Shown in pieces: positions 1-8,913 of a stretch of DNA of 63,909 nucleotides. Every line of letters begins with the position of its first letter. Position 1 is the stretch's first letter. The stretch is from Acidobacteriota bacterium (GTDB lineage Bacteria; Acidobacteriota; Terriglobia; Bryobacterales; Bryobacteraceae), in the NCBI GenBank assembly GCA_025350695.1, contig JANXXI010000328.1, positions 1 through 63,909 on the forward strand, given 5' to 3'. The notes beneath the pieces were generated by a model. That model did no database searches, had not been told where the DNA came from, and saw only the letters and a list, made by a program, of their open reading frames with translations. Made by a program: the position numbers and the translations under genes.

Positions 1-195
1 GGGATTGGTGCTTTGTTCGCGTTCAGTAAATCAAAAAAACACTACATTGGAATCATCTGGCAAGACGGCGCGGAGAAAGGAGGTATCACAATTGAGGTGA
101 GTAAGAATGACTTTCGCGGCGTTCTCACCGGCCTCGAAGGAGTGACCGGCAAGAAAGCCATCGACACCGACAACATCAAGAACCGGCCCAACTAA
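1..195 (+). CDS. C-terminal fragment of an unknown protein (cut by window edge)
   Basis: The reading frame is open from base 1 to a TAA stop, so only the last 64 or so residues are visible and the true start lies upstream. The visible part contains a short beta-like stretch (HYIGIIWQDG) and a charged C-terminus. I do not recognise the family. It converges on the phage-type gene on the minus strand and overlaps it by four bases. That overlap and the tRNA-Cys-linked element to the right suggest it could belong to the same integrated element, but this is inference. Confidence 0.5.
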   Translation, partial: GIGALFAFSKSKKHYIGIIWQDGAEKGGITIEVSKNDFRGVLTGLEGVTGKKAIDTDNIKNRPN

Positions 196-1556
196 TCTTC
201 TTCGTCAATCCACTTGGGAGCGGGAGTGAAGCCGACAAACGGCAGCGCTTTTTCCTTGAAGGATTTGTTTTCGTCGAACAGGTTGCGTGCAGAAAATGGC
301 ACGAACGATTTGCCAATGTGGACGCCACTTTGCAGTAGCTGATCTAGGGCGTCATCGTCTTTGTTGCGGATATGCCGGCCAAAGTGGTCTTTGTTGGAAA
401 GTTCTTCGAGAGTCAACGTGATCAGGGGGCTAGCTTTGCCTACCGCCATGCCGTAAGCATCATGCTTTGCGTGGTACACATCTTTCAAATAAGTTGGCAG
501 CGACCACCGTTGGCCATCCGAATCTTCAAGGTAAAACGCGTCTTTTGCACTTTCGACTTTTCGACCATGTGCATAGGCCCACATCGCGCCTAGCATTCCT
601 GTCACGAAGGTAAGGGCCATGGCGTAGGCCATGCGATGAGTAAATTCACGCTTCTCTCTGCTGTTTCCGGTTTTCTCGTACCCGTTCACGCCGAGCCTTG
701 TCTCTAGAGTTTTTGTTTTTGGAGGCAAGATAAGCCTCTTTGTGTCTACCGCCGCGCCGCCCAGCTCGCGCCAAGATCCAAGATTCCACCCGGTAGACCG
801 GTTAGTAACCATCAAAACATCCTTGGCAGTTTTGTCCCAAAACAAGTTGTCGTACACGAGTTGGCCCATTCGATTGTCCACTGAGTCCCAGGCGCGCGCC
901 AGCGCCTGCTGCTGTTCGGCGGTGGATGCGTCGGGACCTAACCGTTCGAGATCGTAGCGGGCCATGTCGGCGAACGCGCCCATTTTCATGCGGGGCACAG
1001 CCCATTCCATAACGGGCTTCATGCTGGCTTCCACGGCCGCAAAGGGCACACGCATGGTGGCGCCGACGTAATTGCCCTTTCTGAATTCTGTTAACATCCG
1101 CTCCACTATTTTTGTTCGATAGACGCTGTCCATCCTCGCGCGGCCACCGGCCCGAATCATGGCATCGACCTGTGCGGCTACGTTCTCACCCTGTGTCCCC
1201 GGCTTGTACCATTCCTTTAGCATTTTGGTCCCTCGGGCCATATTGAGGAAGGGTGCAGCAGGCGAGGTGACGATTGAAGTAAGGCCTTTCATCGGCGAAC
1301 CGTGCACGCCTTGGTAGATGCCCAGCGCGGCCCGCGAAATAACCGCGTCCGTGGAAACGAACGTCAAGTGAAACGCACTGAACCCAAGTTGAACTTGATT
1401 CAGGAAATTGCCCATGGAGCGAATCAAGCGGTAACTGGTCCACTTCGAAAGCCCCGGCGAAAGGTGATTATTGATGAGAGACACGAGCGGCGCCGGGCCG
1501 TGGTAAATTCCGGCCACCTCTGGCTTGCCGTCCTTGAACTGGCGCACGGTTGCCAC
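192..1556 (-). CDS. Phage-type large polyvalent protein, C-terminal portion (truncated)
   Basis: The 454-residue frame starts at a GTG and stays open for about 70 bases further upstream, so the N-terminus looks cut off rather than naturally begun. The region around residues 210-270 (ARAWDSVDNRMGQLVYDN and WNLGSWRELGG) resembles the C-terminal segment of very large phage or prophage polyvalent proteins (LPD38-like); this is from memory. A probable membrane helix (MAYAMALTFVTGMLGAMWAYA) follows near residue 315. The open frame runs into the truncated integrase on the other strand, so a deletion probably joined the two. Alternative: an intact protein of unknown function starting at the GTG. Confidence 0.45.
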   Translation of the reverse strand: MATVRQFKDGKPEVAGIYHGPAPLVSLINNHLSPGLSKWTSYRLIRSMGNFLNQVQLGFSAFHLTFVSTDAVISRAALGIYQGVHGSPMKGLTSIVTSPAAPFLNMARGTKMLKEWYKPGTQGENVAAQVDAMIRAGGRARMDSVYRTKIVERMLTEFRKGNYVGATMRVPFAAVEASMKPVMEWAVPRMKMGAFADMARYDLERLGPDASTAEQQQALARAWDSVDNRMGQLVYDNLFWDKTAKDVLMVTNRSTGWNLGSWRELGGAAVDTKRLILPPKTKTLETRLGVNGYEKTGNSREKREFTHRMAYAMALTFVTGMLGAMWAYAHGRKVESAKDAFYLEDSDGQRWSLPTYLKDVYHAKHDAYGMAVGKASPLITLTLEELSNKDHFGRHIRNKDDDALDQLLQSGVHIGKSFVPFSARNLFDENKSFKEKALPFVGFTPAPKWIDEED

Positions 1557-1582
1557 CGCGTCTTTGATTGATCGGCAAATAA

Positions 1583-2098
1583 CCTTCGGGGCTCCGTTGG
1601 TCGTCGGTGGATGTAAAGGGGAAGCGCATCACCATCGGCCAAGCGAAGACCGACGCTGGCCGCCGCACCCTGCCGACAACAGCACGTGCGGTTGACGCGC
1701 TGAGCCAGCTCACCACCTACACTGGCCCGGACTCGCATGTCTTTCCCGGCGACCGGCGGCGTGACAAGCCGATGAGTCAGCAAGCCATTTACCGCGCCCA
1801 CGCCAAAGCGTTGAAGGCTTCCGGGGTGCCACCTTTCGATTTCTATTCCTTGCGCCACACATTCGCGACCAGGGCCGTCGCTGGGGGAATGCCGGTGGAC
1901 GTGTTGGCCAAGATCCTCGGCCACACCACCGCGCGGATCGCGCTCGAATATTACAACCACACCGCGCCCATCCGGATCGCGGAGGAAATGGCCAAGCTTG
2001 AAAAACATCACGGAAATCTAGCGGCTGGTTACGGGATTGGCCCAGTAACCGACCGGGAACGTTCCGGGAAAACAACAACCCAGAAGGAGAACAGCTAA
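1583..2098 (+). pseudogene. Tyrosine recombinase (integrase), N-terminally truncated
   Basis: This is the catalytic half of a phage-type site-specific recombinase. Visible are the GLRW strand pair, the catalytic Lys in QAKTDAGRR, box II YSLRHTFATR with its catalytic Arg, LGHTT with the His, and the nucleophilic Tyr in LEYYNHT. The N-terminal DNA-binding domain and the first catalytic Arg (box I) are missing, because an in-frame TAA at 1580-1582 interrupts the frame. A GTG at 1607 could start a 163-residue piece, but it could not be an active recombinase. The gene ends 30 bases before the 3' end of tRNA-Cys, the classic position of an integrase next to its attachment site. Confidence 0.85.
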
Positions 2099-2128
2099 TG
2101 TGTAATCAGGTATTTAGAGATGAAGGAT

Positions 2129-2203
2129 TGGAGGCGCGGGTGGGAATCGAACCCACGAATAAGGGTTTTGCAGACCCTGGCCTTACCACTTGGCTACCGC
2201 GCC
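2129..2203 (-). tRNA. tRNA-Cys (GCA)
   Basis: Read on the minus strand, the segment folds as a cloverleaf. The acceptor stem is GGCGCGG/CCGCGCC, the anticodon loop is CTGCAAA with anticodon GCA, and the T loop is GGTTCGATTCC. The discriminator base is U, as expected for tRNA-Cys, and a CCA end is encoded at 2129-2131. A broken integrase sits immediately beyond the 3' end, so this tRNA is the likely integration target of the element to the left. Confidence 0.95.
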
Positions 2204-2229
2204 GTCGAACGTGTGAGCGTATAACCACT

Positions 2230-3957
2230 TTACGGGACAGAACCTTTCGCCGTCAAGGCGCCGGGTACCGGTACTATCGGTAGAAGTATACGGGAAGGGT
2301 ATTTTTTGCCGTGATATATCGTCTGTTTCGCCACTTGCATACGGGTTTCATCAACAATCGAACCGCCGGTATTCAGGTTCCGGTCGAAGCGGGGAAAATT
2401 GCTCGACGACACTTCTACCCGAATCTTATGTCCCGGCAAAAACACATTACTCGTCACGCCAGTTTCAATCCTCAATTTGTAGATCTTGCCGGGTTCGGCT
2501 AGCACCGGCTTGCTGAGAGATTCCCTGTAGCGAATCCGAAGCATTCCATCACACAAATTACGAGCAGTCCCATCCGGGAAAACATCCACTAATTTAGCTG
2601 TAAAATCGGTATCCGAAAAAGACGTAGAAGCATAAAGAATCAAATCGATAGATCCAGTCACTTCGACTTCTTTCTTAAGTACTCCCGAACTAAAAACCAG
2701 GACATCTTTGCGTCCCTCAACTTTGCGTTGATCCTTAGGTCCCCAAGGAAAAATAGCCGGGCTACAACACACCGCTCCGCCAACTGTTGGAGCCGGGTTA
2801 GCCGGGTCGTATTCGTACGAATCCTGATGGTCAGAGGCAAGCGGCCGTGGCAACAAAACACCGTCCCCGTTCAGGCTATTTGCCCCACGCTTACTGGAGA
2901 GGAAATACGAAGTGACTTTCGCCCGCTTCAAAGGCCATTCGTTCTCGTCCCGCCATTTATTTCGCCCCAGCACAAAAATCCTGAGCTTCGGCCCAGGAAA
3001 CGGTTTGGTTTGCGCGGAATTTTTCATCCAATGGTTGAACCATTCAAGTTGAAGCTTGGCCACGGGCAACGTTGAATCCGTCCCAAATGAGACGCCCTCA
3101 AACGGCGTGCTCATGTTGTGGGGCCAAGGTCCAATGGCCGAGTAGGCGAGCTTCCCCGCCCTTCGCAGTTCTGAGAAACTTTCCAAATCACCTTCGACGA
3201 AATTGTCGTACCAGCCACCCACGCTGAACACGGGAATCTTCATGTCCCGTAAATGTTCACGGACGCTCCGCGCCTTCCAAAATTCATCGAAGGTAGGATG
3301 CTCCATCACGGGTTGGTAGTAGAGCTTGCTCACCTGCCCGGTTGCCGCAATGTCGGCCAATCGTAACGGCAACGAGCGAACGTAACTTCCGAAGTCTGGC
3401 TTGAAATCAGGAGCCCTTAGATTCCCTGCCATCCACGACAGTCGATTGCCGACCTTCAAGGCGCCGCCCCGGGAATAGAAGCGATCCCGATAGTCGTCGT
3501 TTCCTGACACGATTGGAAAGATGGCCTTCAAGTGGGGATTGTTCAACAACGCCAGTTTCCACTGAACTATGCCGAGATACGAACCGCCAACCATACCCAC
3601 CTGCCCATCGCTCCAACTCTGCTTGGCGATCCACTCGAGCGTATCCTCTCCATCAGGCGCTTCCTGATCGTGGGAATTGAACACCCCGTCGGATTCGTAT
3701 TCGCCCCGGACATCCTGTACCACCACGGCATAACCATTTTCAACGAACAAACGATATCCGGAACCAAGCGTCGCACCTTTGTTGTAGGGTGTCCGCACCA
3801 AAATGGTGGGTAGCTTCGACGCGGCCTTTGCTCTGAAAATATTCGCGCTAAGGCCTACTCCGTCCCTCATCGGGATCTTCACTTTTGATGTTAAGTACGC
3901 CCCTTGGCCGAAGCAAAATCCGCAACAAAGAAGGGCGAAAAGTGCTGGTTTGGTCAT
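2230..3957 (-). CDS. CocE/NonD family hydrolase (S15 peptidase-like)
   Basis: Probably a secreted alpha/beta hydrolase acting on acyl esters or X-Pro peptides. A signal-peptide-like start (residues 1-18) is followed by the S15/CocE catalytic domain: nucleophile Ser126 in GGSYLG, Asp251 in GGWYDN and His280 in GPWPHN form the expected triad. The C-terminal part, from about residue 400, is the jelly-roll domain typical of the family (VTGSIDLILYAS near its start). At 575 residues it has the normal length for CocE-type enzymes. It stands alone, 7 bases downstream of the stop of the glycosyltransferase gene on the same strand. The substrate cannot be told from the sequence. Confidence 0.88.
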   Translation of the reverse strand: MTKPALFALLCCGFCFGQGAYLTSKVKIPMRDGVGLSANIFRAKAASKLPTILVRTPYNKGATLGSGYRLFVENGYAVVVQDVRGEYESDGVFNSHDQEAPDGEDTLEWIAKQSWSDGQVGMVGGSYLGIVQWKLALLNNPHLKAIFPIVSGNDDYRDRFYSRGGALKVGNRLSWMAGNLRAPDFKPDFGSYVRSLPLRLADIAATGQVSKLYYQPVMEHPTFDEFWKARSVREHLRDMKIPVFSVGGWYDNFVEGDLESFSELRRAGKLAYSAIGPWPHNMSTPFEGVSFGTDSTLPVAKLQLEWFNHWMKNSAQTKPFPGPKLRIFVLGRNKWRDENEWPLKRAKVTSYFLSSKRGANSLNGDGVLLPRPLASDHQDSYEYDPANPAPTVGGAVCCSPAIFPWGPKDQRKVEGRKDVLVFSSGVLKKEVEVTGSIDLILYASTSFSDTDFTAKLVDVFPDGTARNLCDGMLRIRYRESLSKPVLAEPGKIYKLRIETGVTSNVFLPGHKIRVEVSSSNFPRFDRNLNTGGSIVDETRMQVAKQTIYHGKKYPSRILLPIVPVPGALTAKGSVP

Positions 3958-3964
3958 GAGTAAC

Positions 3965-5059
3965 CTAGGATACCAAAATGTCCAAATATTTCTGAACCAC
4001 AGTCTTCAGACCCTGATGCTCTGCTATGTGCGCCGCGGCTGCCCTCCCAATATCCAGCCGCTGTGGCCGATTGCCGGCCAGGAACTTCATGTATTCAACA
4101 AGGGTCGCTTCTTCAGCGGCATTCAATGCCATCTTCAAACACGCGCCCACCGGGAATGAAGAAGTTTCCGGACCCTCGCTGACGATCACTGGTTTCCCCA
4201 TGCCCATCAAGCGAATCGTAATCCCGGAGGTCTCCCCGGCCGACGGATAGCGCAAATTGATGCCTATATCCACGGCGGCGCACAACGTAAGGAATTTCGC
4301 TTCGGGTGTATGCCCAATACGAATTACACCAGGAACCTGCGAGTAATGCTCCAAAGCCCGCTCCATGTCCAAAGATCCAGCCGCTCCCGCCAACAACAGA
4401 AACACTTTGGGATTCTTTCGCCGAACGTTTTCAAAGGCCCGCACCGTCACTGCGATTCGTTTAGCTTCCCGCAGATGTCCGAACACTCCAAAAACGCATG
4501 CGCTGGGCGTGGCGCCCCAGCTTGTCCGCAATCGCTCAACGACGACGGGATCCACCCAACCGCAAGGTTCGTAGAGATGCGGCACTTCCACGATTCTCGC
4601 CGCCGGCGCGTGCCGCAAAACCAGCTCGGCCGCTCCACGGTTGTGCACCACCACACATTCTGCACTCTCTGCGATTCTCCGCAGCATTGGGTATTGAAAA
4701 TAACGCGCGTCGGCCCCAGATCGCCGCCTATTCAGCCACAACTCCATCCCCAGCCCGCGAGACCATTCGCCATAGTTGTAAACAAACTCTTCCACATACG
4801 CCTGCTCATCCAACATCCCTAGGTGAAAGTGGTGCAGTACGGCGTCGTGAATGACCACAACCCCAGGGCGCGCGATCGCGAGCCGGTAAATGTCCCTATG
4901 AAGATGATTATTACCAATGTGGTAAATGGGCCGCCCCGTAGGCGAGGCGGGGTTCACCTCAACATTGGCCTCCCGACGCAGCTCCCGTACTAACCATTGC
5001 GAGTAATCGGCAACTCCGCTCCGGGCGGGTGGCATCGGCGAATAGTAGGAGATATTCAA
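3965..5059 (-). CDS. Glycosyltransferase, GT4-like (group 1)
   Basis: The 364-residue protein starts with a typical GT-B first strand and donor/acceptor loop (SYYSPMPPARSGVADYS). It carries a C-terminal nucleotide-sugar site with the EX7E-type region (GETSGITIRLMGMGKPVI, about residues 275-292). It is a cytosolic, retaining glycosyltransferase that probably moves a sugar from an NDP donor; the acceptor is unknown. Its ATG overlaps the end of the upstream YggS-like gene by four bases, so the two are translationally coupled. It is not near the main polysaccharide locus and may serve another glycan. Confidence 0.82.
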   Translation of the reverse strand: MNISYYSPMPPARSGVADYSQWLVRELRREANVEVNPASPTGRPIYHIGNNHLHRDIYRLAIARPGVVVIHDAVLHHFHLGMLDEQAYVEEFVYNYGEWSRGLGMELWLNRRRSGADARYFQYPMLRRIAESAECVVVHNRGAAELVLRHAPAARIVEVPHLYEPCGWVDPVVVERLRTSWGATPSACVFGVFGHLREAKRIAVTVRAFENVRRKNPKVFLLLAGAAGSLDMERALEHYSQVPGVIRIGHTPEAKFLTLCAAVDIGINLRYPSAGETSGITIRLMGMGKPVIVSEGPETSSFPVGACLKMALNAAEEATLVEYMKFLAGNRPQRLDIGRAAAAHIAEHQGLKTVVQKYLDILVS

Positions 5060-5718
5060 AGCTTCTTCCGTTTCCCGAATAGCGCCGTCCCCACACGAAT
5101 GTCTGTCGAGCCCTCTTCGATTGCCACTTCCAGGTCATTCGACATGCCCATTGAAAGACGCGGCAAGTTCCACTTCGCAGCCAACTCCCTTAAACGTATG
5201 AAATAGGGCCGAGCCGTCTCCGCATCTTCCGACCAAGGCGGCATGGTCATCAAGCCAAGCAGAGTCAGATTTGGACAACTTCTTATAGCTTCCACCAAGG
5301 CGCCCAAATCGTCGGGACCCACGCCGTGCTTTGCCTCTTCCTCAGACAACTTCACTTCCACCATTACTTCAAGTGGCTTTCCCAGCGCATCCAGCCTCTT
5401 AGCCAATTTTGCGCTATCCACGGTTTGGATCACCTGAAACATCTCCGCAGCCTTGCCCGCTTTGTTCGATTGCAGGTGTCCAATCAAGTGAAAACGCGCG
5501 CCCCCCAGCTGCCCCACATGCGGATACTTGCCTTCGAACTCCTGCACATAGTTTTCGCCGAAATCGCGCAGCCCCGCTTCGTGGGCCTCAACGATCACTT
5601 GGTACGGAAATATTTTCGTGACGGCAATCAAGCGAATTTCCGTCAAGCGTCGACCGGCTCGGGCAGACGCCCGTTCCATTCTGCTTTGGACTTGCTCAAT
5701 GTTTTCTTTGAAGCTCAA
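5056..5718 (-). CDS. YggS/PROSC-family PLP-binding homeostasis protein
   Basis: At 220 residues it has the family's usual size. Lys35 in LIAVTKIFP is the pyridoxal-phosphate lysine. GENYVQE, FHLIGHLQSNK, LLGLMTMPP and the C-terminal MGMSNDLEVAIEEGSTDIRVGT are the family's conserved blocks. The cofactor contacts the barrel through SMGMSND and the RVGTALFG end. The role known for the family is PLP homeostasis, with no clear catalytic activity. It is divergent from the nuclease-like gene across 42 bases and leads a two-gene unit with the glycosyltransferase. Confidence 0.93.
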   Translation of the reverse strand: MSFKENIEQVQSRMERASARAGRRLTEIRLIAVTKIFPYQVIVEAHEAGLRDFGENYVQEFEGKYPHVGQLGGARFHLIGHLQSNKAGKAAEMFQVIQTVDSAKLAKRLDALGKPLEVMVEVKLSEEEAKHGVGPDDLGALVEAIRSCPNLTLLGLMTMPPWSEDAETARPYFIRLRELAAKWNLPRLSMGMSNDLEVAIEEGSTDIRVGTALFGKRKKL

Positions 5719-5744
5719 ACCGCAATTTTACCAGTCCGAACCTG

Positions 5745-5750
5745 TATACT
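5745..5750 (+). promoter_or_regulatory. Candidate -10 box between divergent genes
   Basis: TATACT lies 10 bases before the GTG start of the nuclease-like gene, so a transcript would have a leader of only a few bases. The overlapping palindrome GTATAC also gives a TATACA -10 for the divergent YggS gene. No clear -35 element is visible, and expression would need measuring. Confidence 0.4.
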
Positions 5751-5760
5751 GAAATCAATT

Positions 5761-7296
5761 GTGATCAGCACATCCCGTGCTCCGCGGCGTGCTACCCCGC
5801 AAGAGCTCGATCAAGCCGTTCGGCGATTCATCACTACCGCAAAACAGCCCGTCCTGGAAGAACCAGGAGACGAGCCTTTCCCGCTCGATCCCGATCGCTA
5901 TTCCTTCGAACCCGCGGCCACCCACTTGGTGGTAACGGTATGGGACGACCAGCGTAATCTAACCCGCCGCGCCATTTCTATTGAAGATGAACGGCCAGGC
6001 CGCCTGAAGCTAACCATCGAACGCTTCGGCGGCAAACTAGGGTCGATCACACTCTATGATGCCGCCCGCCCCACCAACCTGGCCTTACCGCTCCACGGCC
6101 GGCGCCTCGTATTCCGCGAACAATTCCGAATGATGCTGAAGCGGGAAATGCCCGGTTGGAAACTGGAAACACTAACCAGCGAAATCGACCTGCAACATAC
6201 GCTATCACCCAAATTCCCCAGGGCTCTGCTGCATCAGGGAACCAACGCCTGGGCAGCCGTCGCGTCACCTCCCGATTGTGGTGAGCCGGATGAAATCCTT
6301 ACCTACGGCCTGATCTGGCTCGATTATGTCCGCCGCCGCGAACCTAAATTGACCGTTCAAGGCCTGCTGATCTTTCTACCTGCCGACCAAGCCAAGGTCA
6401 CCGCCCTTAGGCTGCAGTGGCTCGATCCAGCCAAAGCGGTGTACCAACTCTTCATCTTCAACCAAACCTTCTCGGTTCAACTTGCGGACTTAACCGACTG
6501 GGGCAATCTATTGAGCAGGCTCGACATCTGCCGCCGACCGCTTGAAGAAACACAGTCGCCCATCTCATCCTTGGTGGAACAAACACTGGCCCTCGACGGC
6601 GTCGAAGGAATTGAAAGCGGCGCCGGCACAATGAGCCTTAGGGTCAATGGGCTGGAATTTGGCGTATTCGCCGGCGGGCAATTCGACTTCGGTCTGGACC
6701 ATAAAAGACCGGCCGCGAATCACCACTGGGATGAAATTCGGCAAACAGTCGAGATCCTGCGGCAACTGCGTCACGCCGATAGTCAAGATAAGCAGAATCG
6801 GATTTACACGCGCCAACCCGAGCGGTGGCTCGAATCTGGGGTCCGCAAGAGCCTGCCCCAAATTGAACCATGGTTCCACGCGTCTCCGGTTTACGGCCAA
6901 GTCCCGACGTTCTCCGGACCGGACCGCGGTATCATCGACCTTCTCGCGGCGGATCGTCATGGCCGCCTAACTGTCATGGAAATAAAGGCTTCTGAGGATC
7001 CCAACCTGCCCTTGCAGGCCCTCGACTACTGGATCCGGGTCAACTGGCATGCCACCCGGGGAGAGTTCTCGCCACTGGGATATTTCCCTGGAATTCCGCT
7101 TCGCCGGGAATCGCCAGCGTTGATGCTAATTGCTCCGGCCTTGAAATTCCATCCCACCACTGAAACCCTATTGCGATTTTTCTCGTCCAAAGTGAGAGTG
7201 GAAAGGCTCGGACTCGCGCTAGAATGGCGCCAAGGGGTGCGAGTGTTGTTCCGGCTGTCCGGCTCAAGCAGCGCATCGACTGGGGAGACCACGTGA
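5761..7296 (+). CDS. Unknown protein with a PD-(D/E)XK nuclease-like motif
   Basis: I chose the GTG at 5761 because the frame upstream runs through the YggS gene and a -10 box sits just before this codon. The 511-residue protein has an uncharacterised N-terminal part. Around residues 380-425 it has a PD-(D/E)XK-like core: Asp393 in GIIDLL, then Glu407-Ile-Lys409 in VMEIKAS, followed by LPLQALDYW with the helix often seen in NucS or RecB-type nucleases. So a DNA-handling role is possible, but the rest of the protein is unfamiliar. It overlaps the next gene by four bases (GTGA), which indicates a coupled pair. Confidence 0.6.
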   Translation: MISTSRAPRRATPQELDQAVRRFITTAKQPVLEEPGDEPFPLDPDRYSFEPAATHLVVTVWDDQRNLTRRAISIEDERPGRLKLTIERFGGKLGSITLYDAARPTNLALPLHGRRLVFREQFRMMLKREMPGWKLETLTSEIDLQHTLSPKFPRALLHQGTNAWAAVASPPDCGEPDEILTYGLIWLDYVRRREPKLTVQGLLIFLPADQAKVTALRLQWLDPAKAVYQLFIFNQTFSVQLADLTDWGNLLSRLDICRRPLEETQSPISSLVEQTLALDGVEGIESGAGTMSLRVNGLEFGVFAGGQFDFGLDHKRPAANHHWDEIRQTVEILRQLRHADSQDKQNRIYTRQPERWLESGVRKSLPQIEPWFHASPVYGQVPTFSGPDRGIIDLLAADRHGRLTVMEIKASEDPNLPLQALDYWIRVNWHATRGEFSPLGYFPGIPLRRESPALMLIAPALKFHPTTETLLRFFSSKVRVERLGLALEWRQGVRVLFRLSGSSSASTGETT

Positions 7297-8159
7297 ATCA
7301 TTTTCTGACGACTGTTGGAAAGGCCATCTCGAAGTTAAATCCGAATGAGGTAAGAACGCAATCCGAACGGCCAGTGCATATTGGATTGGCTGCGGTGCAT
7401 GAATTCCGCCAAGCTGAAATGCGCCGCTTCCTGCTGGCCGATGGCATGACTAAGGATCGAATGCTCCAGTCGGCCGAACACCTTCATCAGATTTCCCCGG
7501 AGGTGACGATCCCTCAATTCGACATCGACTTGTGGGAAGAAGGCATCCCTCGTCCGAAGCACGGTTTCACCTTCTACCCGTCCAATCCACAAAGGACGGT
7601 GGAACAGATTCTTGAGCAAAAGGAAGATCTTGGCCTTGCTCTTGCCCGCCAGTTCCCAGCATTCCGGCCAGCTGTTGTAGAAAAAATAATTCTTGGCATT
7701 TGTCAGGAAAACGCTATGTTCGCCGCCGCTACTTCACTTCCCGGCATGATCCCAGGAGTTGCGCTGCCGCTTGCCGTGGGCGAGTTCGCGAGCGACACCG
7801 CGTTCTTGACGATGAATCAAATGCGCATGGCGTTCATGTTGGCTGGCGCGAGCGACCGCCATATCGGCTACAGGGAACAAAAATCGGAAATTGCATCAGT
7901 GATCGCGGGCGCTTTCGGTTGGCGCGCCGTGGCTCGTGAATGCGTCGGCAAAATTCCCTTCGGCGGCGGCATCATACCCAAAGCCGCCATCGCTTACGCA
8001 GCAACCTGGGTTGTGGGCAAATCGCTCGAACGACTCTATAGCATTGGCTACGGATACACGCGAAGCGAACGCCACAAAGTATACGATGTGGGTTTCGAGC
8101 GTGGTAAACAAGTCGCCACCAAATTCCTCGAAAAAGCCAGAGGAAAAGCAGCAAGTTGA
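7293..8159 (+). CDS. Membrane-associated protein, DUF697-like C-terminal half
   Basis: I place the start at GTG 7293, with the ribosome-binding site GGGGAGA eight bases ahead and a GTGA overlap with the previous stop. An ATG at 7224 would lie deep inside the upstream gene. The product has 288 residues. Residues 140-265 carry two to three hydrophobic stretches (ATSLPGMIPGVALPLAV, GGGIIPKAAIAYAATWVVG) around a TMNQMRMAFMLA segment. That pattern recalls the DUF697 (YcjF/GTPase-associated) family. The N-terminal half is soluble and unknown. Coupling to the nuclease-like gene suggests a shared task, possibly at the membrane. Confidence 0.5.
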   Translation: MNHFLTTVGKAISKLNPNEVRTQSERPVHIGLAAVHEFRQAEMRRFLLADGMTKDRMLQSAEHLHQISPEVTIPQFDIDLWEEGIPRPKHGFTFYPSNPQRTVEQILEQKEDLGLALARQFPAFRPAVVEKIILGICQENAMFAAATSLPGMIPGVALPLAVGEFASDTAFLTMNQMRMAFMLAGASDRHIGYREQKSEIASVIAGAFGWRAVARECVGKIPFGGGIIPKAAIAYAATWVVGKSLERLYSIGYGYTRSERHKVYDVGFERGKQVATKFLEKARGKAAS

Positions 8160-8175
8160 AGGCTGAACATCCAAG

Positions 8176-8913
8176 ATGAGCAAACCAGTAGCCGTAATCA
8201 CCGGCGCCTCGCGCGGCATAGGACGCGGCATCGCGATTGAACTCGCGGCAACACACCGCATAGTGGCCACTTACAAAGGGCGCCTTGACGGCGCCCAATC
8301 CCTAGCCGCCGAAACCGGCGCCGCTATCTTTCAATGCGACGTTGGCAGCGCCGAAGACCGCAAGAACTTACTAGCCTTCACGAAGCAAACCTTCGGCCGT
8401 CTGGATTTGTTGGTGAACAATGCCGGCATGCCGCAGCGAGAGCGCAAAGACATCCTTGAAGCTAGCGAAGAAAGCTTCGATGAGATCATCAACACGAACC
8501 TGAGGGGCCCCCATTTTTTGACGCAAGCAGCCGCCCAGTGGATGCTTGAACAAGGCAGCGGACGGATTGTGTTCATCACGTCCATCAGTTCCTATGCAGC
8601 CTCAGTAGCCCGTGCGGAATATTGCCTGTCGAAGGCCGCTCTTAGTATGTCAGTGGCGTTATACGCGGCGCGTCTGGCCCAAGCAGGAATTAAGGTTTTC
8701 GAAATCCGCCCCGGTGTCATTCGAACAGACATGATTGCCGCCGTGGAAAAAGTTTATGAGGAACGCATCGCGGGCGGTCTGCTCCCGCAGCGCCGCATGG
8801 GCGAAGCCGCCGACGTGGCCAAGGCCGTGCGTTCCATTGCCGATGGACTGCTCGATTACTCAACCGGCCAAGTAATCAACGTGGACGGCGGCTTCCACTT
8901 GCGGACTTTGTAA
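8176..8913 (+). CDS. Short-chain dehydrogenase/reductase (3-ketoacyl-ACP-reductase type)
   Basis: A classical 245-residue SDR. It has the NAD(P) Rossmann motif TGASRGIG (residues 9-16), NNAG at 81-84, and the catalytic Ser136, Tyr149 and Lys153 (YCLSK). The RPGVIRTDM block after strand 6 and the C-terminal GQVINVDGG are standard for FabG-like enzymes. The arginine in the first loop suggests NADP use. Such proteins reduce or oxidise a wide range of carbonyls, so the true substrate is open. It starts 16 bases after the DUF697-like gene and its 3' end overlaps the convergent ArsR-AHSA1 gene by 38 bases. Confidence 0.88.
   Translation: MSKPVAVITGASRGIGRGIAIELAATHRIVATYKGRLDGAQSLAAETGAAIFQCDVGSAEDRKNLLAFTKQTFGRLDLLVNNAGMPQRERKDILEASEESFDEIINTNLRGPHFLTQAAAQWMLEQGSGRIVFITSISSYAASVARAEYCLSKAALSMSVALYAARLAQAGIKVFEIRPGVIRTDMIAAVEKVYEERIAGGLLPQRRMGEAADVAKAVRSIADGLLDYSTGQVINVDGGFHLRTL

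Noticed and set aside
1424-2011. A 195-codon frame opposite the integrase remnant
   Set aside because: It is the antisense of two real sequences and has a skewed Arg/Gly composition typical of shadows.
2098-2283. A short plus-strand reading frame after the integrase
   Set aside because: It runs through the tRNA-Cys gene on the other strand and shows no coding pattern.
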